Source of the DNA: Phycisphaerales bacterium
GTDB taxonomy: Bacteria; Planctomycetota; Phycisphaerae; UBA1845; Fen-1342
Assembly: GCA_016795025.1 (NCBI GenBank)
Contig: JAEUIR010000008.1
Coordinates: 1-45,029, forward strand
DNA length: 45,029 nucleotides
Direction of reading: 5' to 3'
In this document: piece by piece, positions 44,419 through 45,029 of the stretch
Layout: each line of letters begins with the position of its first letter
Numbering within the stretch: the stretch's first letter is position 1
Notes under the pieces: generated by a model
Told to the model about the DNA's origin: nothing
The model's input: only the letters and a program-made list of their open reading frames with translations
The model's database searches: none
Position numbers and translations under genes: made by a program

Positions 44419-45028
44419 TCTCGGCCGCCTCCATGATGGTCTCAGATGTAGCCGGATGCGGATGAATCGTCATCGCCAGGTCTTCCGCGGTCGCGCCCAT
44501 TTCCATCGCGAGCACACACTCGGAAATCAGATCGCCGGCATTATCGCCAACGATTCCGACGCCCAGAATCTGTTTCGTATCCGCATTTGTGATGATTTTT
44601 GTGGAGCCTTCCGGGCGGCCGATCGCGATGGCGCGGCCGGAGGCGCCCCATGGGAACTTGCCGATCTTGAGGTTCAGGCCTTTCGCGCGGGCTTCGGCTT
44701 CGGTCATTCCGCACCAGGCTAGCTCCGGAGCGGTGTATACGACCGCCGGAATCGCCCGAACATCAAATTGCGCGTTGTGCCCCGCGATCACTTCGGCCGC
44801 GACGATGCCCTCGCGAGATGCTTTATGCGCGAGCATTGGATCTCCCGCCACATCGCCGATGGCGAAGATGCGCTTGTCAGTCGTGCGACACTGCGCGTCG
44901 ATCGCAATAAAACCGCGATCGTTGATGGTGACCTTGGTGGTTTCGAGGCCGAGGTCGTCGGTGTTCGGCTGGCGGCCGACGGAAGCGAGGATGCGATCAA
45001 CGACGAGCTTCAGCTTCTCGCCGCCTTT
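44384..45028 (-). CDS. lpd: Dihydrolipoyl dehydrogenase (E3), C-terminal part
   Basis: The gene runs off the right edge; only the last ~214 residues are present. Visible are the end of the NAD-binding region (LKLVVDRILASVGRQPNTDD), the FAD-contact segment RIFAIGDVAGDPMLAHKAS, and the dimer interface with the active-site pair HPHPATSE, in which the second His and the Glu are the catalytic residues (canonical HAHPTLSE). Flavoprotein E3 reoxidises lipoamide in pyruvate and 2-oxoglutarate dehydrogenase complexes. It may serve the pdhA product, although that gene is 7 kb away on the other strand. Confidence 0.93.
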   Translation of the reverse strand, partial: KGGEKLKLVVDRILASVGRQPNTDDLGLETTKVTINDRGFIAIDAQCRTTDKRIFAIGDVAGDPMLAHKASREGIVAAEVIAGHNAQFDVRAIPAVVYTAPELAWCGMTEAEARAKGLNLKIGKFPWGASGRAIAIGRPEGSTKIITNADTKQILGVGIVGDNAGDLISECVLAMEMGATAEDLAMTIHPHPATSETIMEAAESVLGSAIHALR

Positions 45029-45029
45029 C

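Noticed and set aside
1-45029. CRISPR arrays, tRNA or rRNA genes
   Set aside because: No regularly spaced repeats, cloverleaf sequences or rRNA segments were noticed in the intergenic regions read by eye; a dedicated RNA search was not possible.

Overview
The window looks like a chromosomal segment of a GC-rich Planctomycetota bacterium, most likely from or near the Phycisphaerae. This is inferred from gene style, not from a marker gene. The signs are: an ECF sigma factor whose stop codon overlaps the start of a serine/threonine kinase-WD40 receptor; the R-G-W-E-W-R-H motif in two such kinases; large secreted proteins ending in dockerin-like N-N-F-D-I-D repeats; and many lipoproteins with clear lipoboxes. 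No rRNA, tRNA or CRISPR array was seen.

Layout. 1-720: mobile debris. A 419-bp internally deleted IS630-type element, with inverted ends and flanking TA, sits in a fragment of a three-Cys-motif partner (TcmP) gene. 722-5440 (-): a 1572-residue lipoprotein combining TIG, calcium-binding repeats, a lamin-tail-like domain, a region resembling the pore-forming part of anthrax protective antigen/binary toxin B, and a C-terminal beta-helix. 5720-17494 (+): a signalling block made of an ECF sigma factor, kinase-WD40 no. 1, a PepSY-like protein, a lipoprotein, an OmpR-type response regulator with its histidine kinase, and kinase-WD40 no. 2. 17580-24035: a thioredoxin-like protein, a GntR/FCD regulator, an alpha/beta-hydrolase relic, a hydrolase lipoprotein, an unusual fusion of an ICMT-like membrane methyltransferase with a condensation-type acyltransferase domain, an EthD-type protein and a probable MddA methanethiol methyltransferase. 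24068-29276: an MsbA-like ABC exporter, a long imperfect palindrome, glnS, a gene-poor stretch and a small lipoprotein.

29634-36667: two secreted proteins with dockerin-like ends (one with two C-type lectin domains, one with an Ig-like domain) flank a two-gene cassette at 31754-34867: a large N6-adenine DNA methylase with its own apparent target-recognition region, followed without a gap by a PIN-domain nuclease. This pair is my best candidate for a poorly described defence or modification system. 36838-45028: mostly metabolism, with pyruvate dehydrogenase E1 alpha, an aldo/keto reductase, a UbiE/MenG methyltransferase overlapping a class II aldolase, an ALDH2-like aldehyde dehydrogenase, a large lipoprotein and the 3' part of a dihydrolipoyl dehydrogenase.

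How the genes fit together: the signalling block plausibly links envelope sensing to transcription at two levels (sigma factor/kinases and a two-component pair). The right third is central carbon and quinone metabolism. The left edge and the methylase-PIN cassette are the accessory parts. All functions are read from sequence motifs by eye; no database search was run.
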